Assembly (NCBI GenBank): GCA_015657535.1
Contig: JADHZB010002093.1
Location: 28,634-92,633 of the forward strand
Length of the DNA stretch: 64,000 nucleotides
From: Nephromyces sp. MM_2019
Taxonomy: Eukaryota; Apicomplexa; Aconoidasida; Nephromycida
Reading direction: 5' to 3'
Part shown: positions 10,401 to 21,205 of the stretch, one piece after another
Layout: each line of letters opens with the position of its first letter
Numbering within the stretch: the stretch's first letter is position 1
The notes under the pieces: generated by a model
Seen by the model: only the letters and a program-made list of their open reading frames with translations
What the model was told of the DNA's origin: nothing
Databases searched by the model: none
Position numbers and translations under genes: made by a program

Positions 10401-12408
10401 TCAGGTGAATGGCCGCTGAATATTAAGGCGCTAAGCATAAACGAATAATGGGTTTATTTCTTACTTTTATTGGGAGTTTTTCCGCTTCATCCAAGAGTTG
10501 ATAATATTCCGAAACAAATATGAAATACTTGAAGCAAGCATTTACATATGACAGCGAATCATACTGCAAAATAAAGTTTATTTTAGAAAACCTATTGATT
10601 AGCTAGCTCCAGGGGTATAAATTCTCGCCAAAAGCATACCAGCATTTCAGAAAAACTTGCGATATACTCAAGCATGAAGATCTGGTTATTACGCCCAAAA
10701 AAAGAATTTAACTATTATACCGTTTGCATCGCTTTGATGTGCTCTCGATACATGTGGGCGTAGATTCGGATCATCAGAGTAGCGATTCGCTTCACTACAT
10801 CCAAGAAATGGGAAGGAAATTCATAATCTGCGTAGCACAAGTGAAGATCGACTATGTAAAGGACCCATAGTGAACGGATAGATGAGAACGGTCATTTACC
10901 ATATCTAGGAAAGATTCTCGGGTCCTTAAATTGTTTCATCATCCATGACATGCCCTTATGCATGTACTCTCTGCTAGAAAGCAATAGATCTCGGCCCTCA
11001 TGGTTGTAAAAATACACAGTGCTGAAGGAAATAAACCATGTTGCGTAAAGCAATCGAGATATGAGAAAACCAGGTTTTATTAAGAATGCCATTTTTTTGC
11101 CCTGGAGGCCAGCTATACAGATATATCCCATTTCTACTTTAGCCATGATACGTATTCGAAATTATTTCAAGCAAGTTTACCGCAAAATTTAATTACTTTG
11201 CTATAGAAAGCAGGCACATACATGAATTTCTTGAGGGAAATTTTTTTTCATTCCCTATAAAAAAGAATCAAACTTTCAAATTCCACACAGTAGAGGAAAC
11301 CTTACCTTCCAGCATTCATTAAGTTGCATCGACAAACTTGCCGAAAAGAGGATACCACCAGTTGCAGATCTGTAAATACAGAGTACACTGAAGGAGGGAA
11401 GCAAGATGGGCAGGATTGATTGTGATAGAACACAATTCTGTTACTTACAAGAAAGCGCCAACCACTCATTTTTTTCTACACGCTTAGGAACAGGAATTAG
11501 CCCGTATAAATGATCATTTCCTATGGTTGCCTCCAGAATTTGCTGAGTCCTGCAAGTAAAGTAGGAGATACCAAGATTCATAAGAAGATATCAATTCTTT
11601 GTACTCGCCGTAGCAATGTTCTCCGGATATACTGAATGGTTAAATATATAAATGCCCTTGCATTGTCAATTGAAAGACCACTTACATGCCAAAACTGTGC
11701 TCCGTAGCCCACGCTCTAACACTTTCTCGGCCATCTATAATCAGTTTTAAAAAAAATAGAAGCACGATTTCCATTCATATACGGTAAAATGATGCTTTAT
11801 TCCAGTCTTTTCTGGAAACCAATATAACCCAAGGAATACGGATGTTAACCAAATTTTTTACACAAACACGTAAAAGCAAAATTATTGGTAAATTCCAGCT
11901 TTTTCGCAAGAAAATGAGAACTAATGCCCACAGCTCGTTAGTACTATAAGTTAGTTTCCAACGGTACAGAGCTTGCACAGGTCTAAAATAAAACAAGAGG
12001 CATACCTAAAGCTCCCAAATGGATGCGGGCCTCCGAAATAGTCGCATCAGTTTCGGTCATCTTTCTGAACTGATCTGCTTTCTTGTCATAACGAAAGTCT
12101 GGTTGACTTTGAGGGGGTTCCGGGGGTGGTGGGGGGATGGAAGTATAATTCCATTCCGCAGGATTGAAATTACGGTGTTCTTTTTTAACGGTAGAATTTC
12201 TTGCTACATACGGTAGGTTCACACTAGCCTCAGGAGGTGATGCTTTCCCACGTTGGTTGTGAACTTGATATGAGTTTGACGATGACGGTCGGTGGTTGCA
12301 GTTGAGGTTGACTCCAGGATAGTTTCTACCCCTTCCTCTTCCCTGCCTTCTGGAGTGCTCGCTCCCTTTACTCTGCGCTGCTCCATCAATGTGCTTTTTC
12401 GGCGGCAT
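10401..12408 (-). CDS. Mob1/phocein-family kinase activator with a basic N-terminal extension, eight exons
   Basis: The exons are 12006-12408, 11686-11734, 11449-11549, 11306-11369, 10900-11021, 10721-10827, 10465-10563 and probably 10401-10415. All phases agree and give 319 residues. Residues 1-134 are an extension absent from canonical Mob1, with RRQGRGRGR, a Pro run and many Ser/Asn. The Mob domain follows: TQQILEATIGN, VEKNEWLALS (the NEW motif), NLMNAGSTVYFYNHEGRD, YMHKGMSWMMKQFKDPRIFP, YEFPSHFLDVVKRI, IRIYAHMYREH (both zinc-binding His present) and FKYFIFVSEYYQLLDEAEKL. Mob proteins bind and activate NDR/LATS-type kinases in cytokinesis and mitotic exit. The Cys half of the zinc site reads CRC instead of C-x4-C. 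The last 15-nt exon (RPFT, stop) is uncertain. Confidence 0.8.
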
Positions 12409-12613
12409 TTTAATCTCCTTTCCACGCTTCGCAATGGATTGCCTTTTTTCCAGAATCCTATTATGGGTCTCTATTTCAAAAAAAATAAAGCAAGAAATCT
12501 TGTAACTCTGCGAATTTTGAACACACTTTTCTCCGCTTCTATAAAATATCCGGAATAAGAGGAACGGGTTCCACCGCCGCTTCTTTGGGTTACCCCGATT
12601 TTAAAACTAAAAA
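12409..12613. promoter_or_regulatory. Probable shared promoter between the Mob1-like gene and the small plus-strand gene
   Basis: These 205 bases separate the ATG of the minus-strand Mob1-like gene from the ATG of a probable plus-strand gene. Nothing coding is evident. The interval must hold the 5' untranslated regions and promoters of both if the plus-strand gene is real. No specific factor site was recognised. Confidence 0.35.
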
Positions 12614-12979
12614 ATGCAAGGCTCCAATATTATTTGCCCTCGACGAAAAGATGAGGCTGAGATATTACTGGCTTTGCTGAAAAAGCTTCAATGTAGGTTG
12701 CTCAGCGGACAATCAGAAGGAATTACCCAAATGACCTCTGTGAAATGCTGCGATTTATTCTCGAAGTATGCACACAGCAAAACTCTTTCAGCTAATAAGC
12801 GATACGGCAAATCACTCTGACATTTGAGTATTCCGTATCACTCTTAACTCAGTATTTCATTTGAAAAGTGGGACACTGTCTGTTTTGGGGTGCGCGGGTA
12901 ACCCCAATCTCTACGCGAGCCTTTTTTACAGCTTAAATCCAAGCTGCAGAGGCAGATTACGCTTGGTGCTATACCTTAA
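12614..12979 (+). CDS. Very small hypothetical protein, two exons
   Basis: Exon 1 is 12614-12739 (ATG to donor TCT|GTGAAA) and exon 2 is 12932-12979 (strong acceptor CCTTTTTTACAG). They join in phase 0 to give 57 residues. The peptide is helical and charged: RRKDEAEILLALLKKLQ, then GQSEGITQMTS, then LKSKLQRQITLGAIP and a stop. Such proteins are often small subunits of a larger complex, but no family was recognised. Without the intron, the first-exon frame runs on to a stop at 12820, which is an alternative reading. Confidence 0.4.
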
Positions 12980-14206
12980 TCGTAGGATGCAATGATGCTG
13001 TGAAATTGCTAATACGCGATGAACAAAATATTATGTAAGAATGAATTCTGAATTTTTGTTCCCTGGAAGCAAATTCCTATTTACAGGGATGATGCACGTA
13101 CAATGCTGCCTCAGGGGGTATTTATGTGTAACCTGGGATTGTATTGGGTCGGAGCTACCACCATTTTGCTAAACTTAGCACTCCTAGCTTACTTTTCGTT
13201 GAGTTCTCTAAATCATAAAAGCTACTTAGCAGCCTAATATTACGCTAGCTACCGCAAAAAAAAAATTTGCTAGATGTACTTCGCTCTCTCGCCTAAGTAT
13301 TCCATGTTTCTGATGCGTTCACTGCTATAGATTGCAGGTATTCATACAAAGTGTTTTTCCTAGGTGGTACACGGCACAAAGTGTTTTTCATGTCACATTC
13401 AGGAACTATGCCCCCATTTCATCAAAGAAAATGGACCTATTTAAAGCACCGTGATAACACAGGGGAATAAACGCTTTCCAGTAACTTTCTCGCTTTCAAC
13501 TAAGAAATTTCCAAGTATATTTTTAGCTTTCAACATATTGTTTTGTTCATCTGAAGCACAATTCAACATATAGAATCAACGAGTATTGTAAGATTCAGAG
13601 TTGAGATCAAAGCACGGAAAAGTTTAGGCATTCAGCTTAGCTGCGCATATCTATATACTGTCCCAAAAGATAAACGTAGGTAGCGTACTCTCTTAGAAGT
13701 TAGCATAACTTGTTGAGCTGCGGGTAGATGCTTCATCTGGATGTATTGCCATACTTATGCCAACTTACTCACTATACCATGTGGAATTATTGCTTTTATC
13801 TGGCCATACAATCACCTACAACTGTGGGCCATTAATTAGCTAAATTCAGGATTCTCGCTGCCTTAGCGATCAGTGCACGAGTAATTTATGAGCGAACAGA
13901 AGTACTTAATAGTTCGTGCGAATTATAAACGATGCTTCCGTGCGCATGTTGCCCACAGGAAAAACAGGTAAAATATTATCCTCTTATTATTCTTATACTG
14001 CTTGTACAAGTATAAAAAAAAAGAAATAGCTGGAAATCACTGATCATCTCACTTTTTCCTTGTTTTTATGCCGTATTCCGATTAATTAAGTGATGACTAT
14101 AATTGTGAGTGAGGCTATGATCTATGATGGCTTCTGGAATAGCACAGGGATTCGTTTGGATGCATAGTAACGGGCGCCAGTAAGTTAGCCTAATTTTAGA
14201 ACTTAC

Positions 14207-14375
14207 CGCTGTCAGGACATAATAGCGCAAGCTTGTGGCCGCTACCATCCTTAATAAATAAAGATTCTTGCTGCTGTTCAAATAGGTAGCTTGTATTAGT
14301 AACGACTCGTGCAGCTGTACCAATGCATACGCTTCTATTCTATGCCACCGCTGCAACGGGCCGAACGTGCTTAGA
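14207..14375 (-). CDS. Internal exon of an unidentified gene
   Basis: An acceptor (CTCTTGGCTAG) and a strong donor (GCG|GTAAGT) bound 169 nt. They encode LSTFGPLQRWHRIEAYALVQ, then HESLLIQATYLNSSKNLYLL and MVAATSLRYYVLTA. The frame is open throughout with no ATG at its 5' end, so it is internal. It looks like packed alpha helices. No family was recognised. A minus-strand stretch at about 14670-14835 (LNGILDRLHRHYGTKRKGPR) may be an upstream exon, but its donor phase does not fit. Confidence 0.4.
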
Positions 14376-15329
14376 CTAGCCAAGAGTCACCAGGAAAAAA
14401 AAAGTCACCTAGAACATATTGGCGCAGCTATTGTACTATGGGCAATTGTGGGGTTCTTGTAATGTTCTAGAACGCATCGAGCGAGAAAAGTTAATCTGTT
14501 ATTTTTCATGTGCTGTTACTATGCTGCTAGAGTAGGATGTCCCCTGTATTATTCGTATTATATCATGGAAGAGCGAAACATGCGATGCTTTGCATGCAAT
14601 AATAATTCAAAAGCTACAACTTTTTCACTAATGCGATACACGCTATGACGCTATTCTGTGTGCAATTCAATCAAAGTCCGCAAGAATGCACCCAACATTG
14701 CCTGTCGCAGTGGCTTAAGCCGTCTCGATCACGTTGGTCTGTCACCCTTGGCCCTTTCCTTTTGGTACCATAGTGCCGGTGTAATCGGTCTAAGATTCCA
14801 TTCAGCGTCATTTGTAGAGTGTTTCTCTAAGCATGTTTTACTGCTATAAACAACAGGAAAAAAATATGTTGTGTGTGAAGCCAGTGCCAAGAAAGCGTGG
14901 TACAACACACATTACTTGCCGTGGGTTCCAGCTCCTCTTATCATGAAAAATTGTAGAATATATTCAATCTAGGCCATACTGCGGAGGGACTCATAGAATT
15001 TTACACCTGGACAAGGTTCCGTAGGAAACTAGACATGGGCTCCATTACGAAATTAGAAAGCATTAGGTAGACAGGCTGGCAAAGTAAGGAGTTATAATGT
15101 ACGACACCTTGAGTGTACTAGTGCGTACTAGTTGGCTCGATTATTATCCTACTGAGTCGCATCGGATTCACTGCTCAGCACCAGGAAAGAAGCGCAACCG
15201 CGACATACAGATGCGCTAATGGCTTTTTTGCTCACATATCCGTAGTTTCACAACATAGCCCAACGAAAACATAAATTGGCGACAGCTACGATATTGCAAT
15301 GACTTTAAACATCCATAAAAACATATGGT

Positions 15330-15531
15330 TCATCTCTGTACTGCATCTGATAGTGCCAGAGTCGTATCCGCTTCTTTTTTTCTGGCGCAGCATAAAGAAA
15401 GAACGAACATCAAACGATAATCTGAAAGATAGAGTAAAGGTTCCACCTCATAAAGCACTTGCTGAAAGGTGAATCCGTACTTCGATATGCTTTACCCACC
15501 AGCGAGTATGGCCTTCAAATTCAAGCGAATG
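15330..15531 (-). CDS. Last two exons of an unidentified gene
   Basis: Exon 15496-15531 has acceptor ATAATAGCAG and donor GTAAAG and encodes HSLEFEGHTRWW. Exon 15330-15461 has acceptor CACCTTTCAG and encodes QVLYEVEPLLYLSDYRLM, then CCARKKEADTTLALSDAVQR, ending at TGA. They join in phase 0. The second exon looks like two helices followed by a polar tail. An upstream exon is expected above 15531 but was not fixed; another frame through the same exons is also partly open. The family is unknown. Confidence 0.45.
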
Positions 15532-16494
15532 CTGCTATTATTTCAATCATTTACCTTGATTCATAAGTGGAATACACCAAAGAAGAACTTATCTGAAAGA
15601 TTTTAATCTTTCCCAATAACTTGCGGTCATCTTTTTTCAAGGCGAAATCCAATGATCATGTGCATACTGGTTTACTGCCGCATTACCAATCATTGCAGAA
15701 CGCCACATTAACCCGCAAATAACCTTAAAGGTTCATGCATGCTAAAAGCTCTAACCTTCGGTGCCCCTATCTGCTTTGCATACATAATTTGCAAGCTCGG
15801 AGCAAACAGCACAAACTAGACAGTTGGAAAATTCTTTGCTTGCCTAGAAGCACTGCACGTTTCGTGTTTTGTTTTCACCATTCAATTCACCGCTGAGGGT
15901 GCTAGAGGATTAAAAAAAAAGGATGATGTGTCAATTCGCATTCACGTGAACGATTTTTCAGCAGTACCCGCCTTAAAGGATTTATTCACTCAAGTGTAAA
16001 TATAGGCGAGGGCAACACTGATTCTATATATATTCAAAAGGGCATTATCGTTTCATGAAAAAAAATTTATTGTCTCTAAAAAAATTAAGCGTGACTTTCT
16101 CATTTTAGCAGTAAAATCGGAACCAAGAATAATCAAAATAGAGCGAGCTGAAATCTTAATGCTGGATCGGCTTTAATTGCCTATAGTGTCGCAAATCGTA
16201 TTTTATGAGCTTTCTCAAAAACAATTGTAACTATTTATACTCCACTGCTCATTAAAAAAAAAGGAAAAATTTATTTCAGTACTCGCGAGCTAGTTTGAAG
16301 CAGTTTACTTTGGGAAGCACTTGTACTGCTCCTTCCGTATGTGGAAGGAATCAAACTGGTTTAAAAGGGGTAAACCCCAAAATGATATCACAAACCCCTT
16401 TGGGAAAATCACTTTAACATATGCATCGCTGGAGCAATTAGGGCGCAGAAAATTATGGCCATTTTCGAGAGCGGCCATTTTCCATGTCTCTCCA

Positions 16495-17323
16495 TTACTG
16501 AGGCTTGCTTATTCTCCTCCTCAGACACACTATATGAGGATTAGGCCTGAGAATAATAATGAGCTTCACATTTATAAACAGTGGCTTGTAGAAACGAAAA
16601 AAAGACTTACGGGTATATGTAATAGTGCTCCCATCCCGGGGACTGGGTTATTTTTATTTCGTCATAAAGAACACGTTCCGAGACTAAGCCTCCGTAACCA
16701 TGCCCCCAGGAATAATCTCGATATGATTTGTATACTGCGTATTGCTAAGCATAAGAATATTAAAAGTGAATAAGCTATTATGACCGTAGTTAACATTATG
16801 AGGCGATCGCACTTTCCAAGCCTGTTATCCCAACTTATGAAGTACAAACAAAGATATTGAACAAGGCAAAAAAATCTTTCTATATTTACACTCTGCGGGC
16901 ATTGAACATATTTATGGAAGTGATTGTCGTAATTAAAACGTACCTCGGCAGTTAGTATCACATGCCTGTAAGCATTAATAGAATTGTTATACATGTTTTT
17001 ACGCGAAGTATGTTACGATTTAAACCAGGAATCTTTTCTAGAAAATAGCAAAAAAGTATTCTCAAAAGCTTTTGCAAAATTATTATAGTATAAATCAGCA
17101 TTTTACAATTTGTAGACACCGCAAGCGGGCGCAAGATTATTTACAACAAATTAAAGTAAAATAAATTAAAAACTTACTTGTATTCATAAACATCATCCTT
17201 TATCCTCCCATCATGAGTTTCCACAGGAAATCCATGTTCGGTGATGGCGTGTGAAAATTGTTTAGTATCGTTTAAGCGCCCCTCCCAGTAAACTGGGTTC
17301 AGCCTCTTCCTGTCAAAATCCAT
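16495..17323 (-). CDS. CKS1-type cyclin-dependent kinase regulatory subunit, four exons
   Basis: The exons are 17178-17323, 16944-16965 (a 22-nt microexon), 16611-16744 and 16495-16546. All junctions are GT-AG with matching phases, giving 117 residues. CKS signatures are clear: DDVYEYKHVILTAE (family YEYRHVxLP), KITQSPGWEHYYIY (family QSxGWxHY) and the C-terminal PNPHIVCLRR (family PEPHILLFRR). CKS proteins bind the C-lobe of cyclin-dependent kinases and read phosphothreonine on their substrates. The segment between the first two motifs is longer than usual and carries an aromatic Gly-rich piece (YRDYSWGHGYGG). The N-terminus before the first motif is also extended to about 40 residues. The plus-strand frame at 16321-16773 is the shadow of these exons. 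Confidence 0.85.
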
Positions 17324-19596
17324 GGCGTTGTCAACCGTCCCACTTGCAAAATTTCAATCAATTTGGCTACGATGTTATAGCCAAAATATGCGCGCAAGAA
17401 CTTGTAGATACCGTCGCAGATACGACTTTTTCCCGAAAAGCGCTTTTGTCAAATTTTTAAGTTGAGCTATGTTGGCATGCCAAGGAGCCCACAATTTTGG
17501 GGCTGCGACGGTGATTATCTAATACCGAAAATGGTTGCGATTCGTCGGGGTGCCCCCAGCGAAAAGCAGTACTGGCACGTCAGCCTGACCACGTGGCGTA
17601 ATCCCCACCGCCAAGTTGAAAAGTTAAGTCCACGCTCCTAAAAATATCTCCTTTTTGTATGCCTTTCGCCTACTGTAGATTTTTTCGCCTCAAGACAGCG
17701 ATTATATTGCGAAATATATAAGAAAAAAATATGTGGTGACGATATAAGCCAAGAAAAGCCCAATTCTGCAATCTAGATAACTTCTCACCTGTAACTATAT
17801 AATATTCTTATTAATAAGCCATGGGAGAAGCAACCATTCATAGCAATGTTGCCATGTCCATTAAAGCTTGGCTTGAGTTATACAATAATACACCGTAAAG
17901 CAGTTTAAACACCGCAGCTTTATGCTGCTTTACTAAAATTTTCTGGGGCTCTGTGGCATCGTTTGCTAGAAGCCATTATCATATGCATAGAGTGACAAAA
18001 TCATCTCTCTCTTCATGTGGAGTTGCAATGAAAGCAGCATCGAAATCATGGTATTGAACCGCACAGTGTCTCGTTCAAATGATTGAGCGGTAAAATTTAG
18101 TAGCAGCTAGCAGCATCATTGGCTGTAAGCTTTTTTCAAAAATCTGAGGTCCTGCGCAGAAATTTTCAGTGGTTCTGTGCACAGCGAAGCCACCTGCACC
18201 TGCTGTAAGCGCCAATTTAAATCATGAACCTTTAATCTACTGGGACAGAGGTACGTGGTCAGCATTAAACTATGCTTAAACAGGTAGGTCAAATTTTTTC
18301 CCAGAAATACAGAAAATCGAGTAATCTTCCTGCGTATAGTCTTTTCTACCCTGCAACAATGCCGCCGACTAAGCGTGGCCAGGAATAAAATTGGGATAGT
18401 GTAGCATCTTCCATTTCAGCCAAGCCTCCGACACAAAGCTCACATGAACAGGGTTTTCCAGAAATCACAACCATACTTAAAAAGGCTACAAAAAGGTGGG
18501 TTCTTCTTAAAAAACCGTATCGCTACAGGTAAGGTTTCCTGAGGTTGTATATTATATACAAATAAGAACCCACTAAAGCGCCACTGGAATAGATACTCAT
18601 AAATTGCATTGAATATTGGATCATAAGCTTACCCAAGAAGCTACTATTATAATTTACGAGAAAAATGGTACAGTATACCCGCTTTTCACCAAGCAATGTA
18701 AGAGTGCAGACTTGTGTTGAAATGTAACCTAGCAATATCATATACTTTTAGGTGCCCATTAAATACCACAGCGCCTGATATTCAATTTAGATATTTAATG
18801 CACTCGCCTTATGACAGGAATCCATGATATACGAGTCGTAACGCAGCGAGCATGGAAAAAAAATCCTGAATTGTTTGCTCTAAGAAAGATGAACTCGCTA
18901 TGGGATTTTCATATCATGGTGGTGCCTGCGCACGTTCGTAAATGCAGGGAAGTGAAGCTTGTTTGGATTTAGACGCTATGAGGAAAAAAAATTTTCTCGC
19001 GCTATTACAGAAGTGATTTTTAGTCTCATCAATATTAAGCTTATCGACTGATGGATATCCACCTCTAGTCATCAAAAAAAATTATGACCATTGTGCCCAC
19101 ACCAGCTAAATGAAAACTTGAAGAGATAATACTTACTCGATGAATATCGGCTCCGCTTCAGAAGCAAATAAACCTAACAAGATCTGCTCGAATGATAAGG
19201 TGTTACGACTCTGGAGCTTTATAGCCTCCCTAAAAACATCCTCAATGAGTTATAATTCCATACGCGATGAGAAATTACATATGCCGCATACGGGGTCACT
19301 GCGATTTCATTGAAATTATGCGGAGGCTTTTATAGCATCACAAAGTGTTAATGGATGTATATTAGCTCCACTGTAACATTACTACTCCAGTCTAAAGAAA
19401 TATTGCGCAAAAAACATGAAGTTTAGCTAATTGTGGACGATAAGTCATCCAATTTACATTAGAAATATCACGTGGTAATCGGGCTAAAATGGAGCAGCAG
19501 AAGCTCTTAAAAGCAGAAAAGCCTCCAAATAGTCTTCCTACGAGGCATCAAAATGAATAAACTTAATTATTCAAAGAAATAACTGTTAGCAAAAGA

Positions 19597-19800
19597 ATGT
19601 CCAACAAGTCGTGTCTGCAAGCTAAGCCGGCTACCACAAAGTTCAATGTGAAACTACGTACATATACTAAAAAAAAATGGTGTGAAGTTCTAATCAGCAA
19701 AGCAGTTGAGAAGCACAGTAGTCAAAAGCACAGTAGTCAAAAGCACAGTAGTCAAAAGCACTTCAGAGTCCCCATCAGGTGGAACTCTTATTTGAGATAG
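19597..19800 (+). CDS. Doubtful small ORF carrying a tandem repeat
   Basis: An ATG-to-TGA frame of 67 codons is rich in Lys and contains a KHSSQ unit repeated in tandem, followed by RVPIRWNSYLR. Nothing resembles a known domain, and no splice signals confirm it. It could be an exon of a plus-strand gene that continues at 20096, or chance. Confidence 0.2.
   Translation: MSNKSCLQAKPATTKFNVKLRTYTKKKWCEVLISKAVEKHSSQKHSSQKHSSQKHFRVPIRWNSYLR
19711..19759 (+). repeat. 15-bp tandem repeat, about 3.5 copies
   Basis: The unit AAGCACAGTAGTCAA is repeated head to tail without change about three times. A 15-bp period keeps the reading frame, so it expands a KHSSQ peptide if the overlapping frame is translated. 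Confidence 0.8.
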
Positions 19801-20095
19801 CAGCACAAAAATAATCGCCAATGAAGCATCTAAAAAACAGATAAACAGCACGGGCTTCGTAGCATGCCTTACTTGGTTTTACTTACTCACTTATCGGTAT
19901 CAATAGCAATTCTTTTCTAAATCTTTTTCAAGAGACTAGAATCATATTAAATTAATAAAATATATCTATACCTTCAGAATTCGATATCTTTTTCGTGAAA
20001 TACCAGAATAAATAAAAATAGAGTAGCGTGAAATCTATTTAAATTAGGTCTATATCACAATCAGATTTTTCATGAGACATTCGTATAATTGTCAG

Positions 20096-20316
20096 AATTA
20101 GGCGATGATAATGCTTCAAGTTGGTCTGCTGGTAAATACAGAAAGAAGATTATAAAGGCCTCTGCGGACAGGATTCCGCTGAATTGGCATCTACTATCTC
20201 CTTTACAAAAATTTTATCAGATTTATTGGTTAAAAACACTTAAACATAAGAAATATGTGTCTAATTGCATCTTTAAAAAGTTTTTTAACCAGAAAGTAAG
20301 CGAGAAACAATTTTGA
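20096..20316 (+). CDS. Candidate exon of an unidentified plus-strand gene
   Basis: After an acceptor-like ATAATTGTCAG the frame reads LGDDNASSWSAGKYRKKIIK, then ASADRIPLNWHLLSPLQKFY, and runs on to a stop at 20316. The first two thirds look like coding sequence (polar, then amphipathic); the last third is Lys/Phe-rich and may be intron. A GTAAAT donor lies early in the frame, so the true exon may be shorter. No family was recognised. Confidence 0.3.
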
Positions 20317-21205
20317 AGCACGCAGAAACCTAGAATTAAAGTAAATAAAATAACACCAGACATATTTTGCTAGCATGAGCAAACAGTCCGGCCACATCCA
20401 TAAGGTATTCAGCCTTTCATTACGCCTCCAGAAAATATTGAGTCAGCAAGCACCAAGATATATAAATATTAAGCCAAAAAGCTCACGTCATCTATAATAA
20501 ACGCAAACAGTATTAAGATTAATTCTTCTACGTATTAATTAAAGATTCAGCAATGCAGATATATTATCTATTTTGTTTCAACATCATAACAATCAAGTTA
20601 GAGCACGAAATAAAATAACGAACATATATACCAATAATTATATCTGATTCTATAATAATATAATTTATGAAAACAAAGCCATCAGCACTGAGAACAGCAG
20701 CTAGACAAGCCACTTATTAGCCACAACAAATTTCCCAAAATAGAAACTCAAAGTTTCTATACACTTGCAGGGTAAACTAGACTGTTTTATACCTCTCTAT
20801 GTCCCCTTGGATAGTTCAGAATTATAAAAAAGTATTAAGCAGCAAAGAAACTATGCTAATAAAAAAACAAAGGCGCATGCAATGTTCTAACAGTGGCTTA
20901 TAAAATTAGCAGTGTGCCTGCAAGTTACTGCATTGAACAGAATCCTTTTTACTAACTGTACTACAAGGAAAAAATTTAGAATAAAGTATCATACCAAAAA
21001 AACTACGGCTGAGTTAGCCCCAAAATGTTTGTAGATATTAGTATAGCGAGCAGCCAAGAAGGCCATTTTTGTATATTTATCAAAGAATGCAGCAACAGGA
21101 GCTCAAATTATTTGATTTTCAAAGTAATTATAATTTTTTATTTCACGGACGATGAAACTATAAAGAAATTTATTTTATTTTCTATCATTTCCTTATATGA
21201 AAACA

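Larger units (their letters stand above)
17324..20080. other. Long stretch with no assigned gene
   Basis: The first 300 bases are richer in G+C than their surroundings and probably hold the promoter and 5' untranslated region of the CKS1-like gene. From about 17.7 to 19.5 kb no chain of exons with consistent phases was found on either strand, though isolated splice-like signals occur (for example minus strand 18523-18741). A short in-frame tandem repeat lies at 19711-19759. Missed short exons are likely. Confidence 0.4.

Noticed and set aside
11775..11996. Possible Mob1 exon between exons 1 and 2
   Set aside because: Its phase does not fit, while exon 1 joins directly to 11734 and rebuilds a continuous protein.
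14658..14849. Plus-strand 63-codon frame
   Set aside because: The minus strand over the same bases gives a more hydrophilic, protein-like frame (LNGILDRLHRHYG); neither is proven.
16321..16773. 150-codon plus-strand open frame
   Set aside because: It is the antisense of CKS1 exons 3 and 4, which carry clear family motifs and splice sites on the minus strand.
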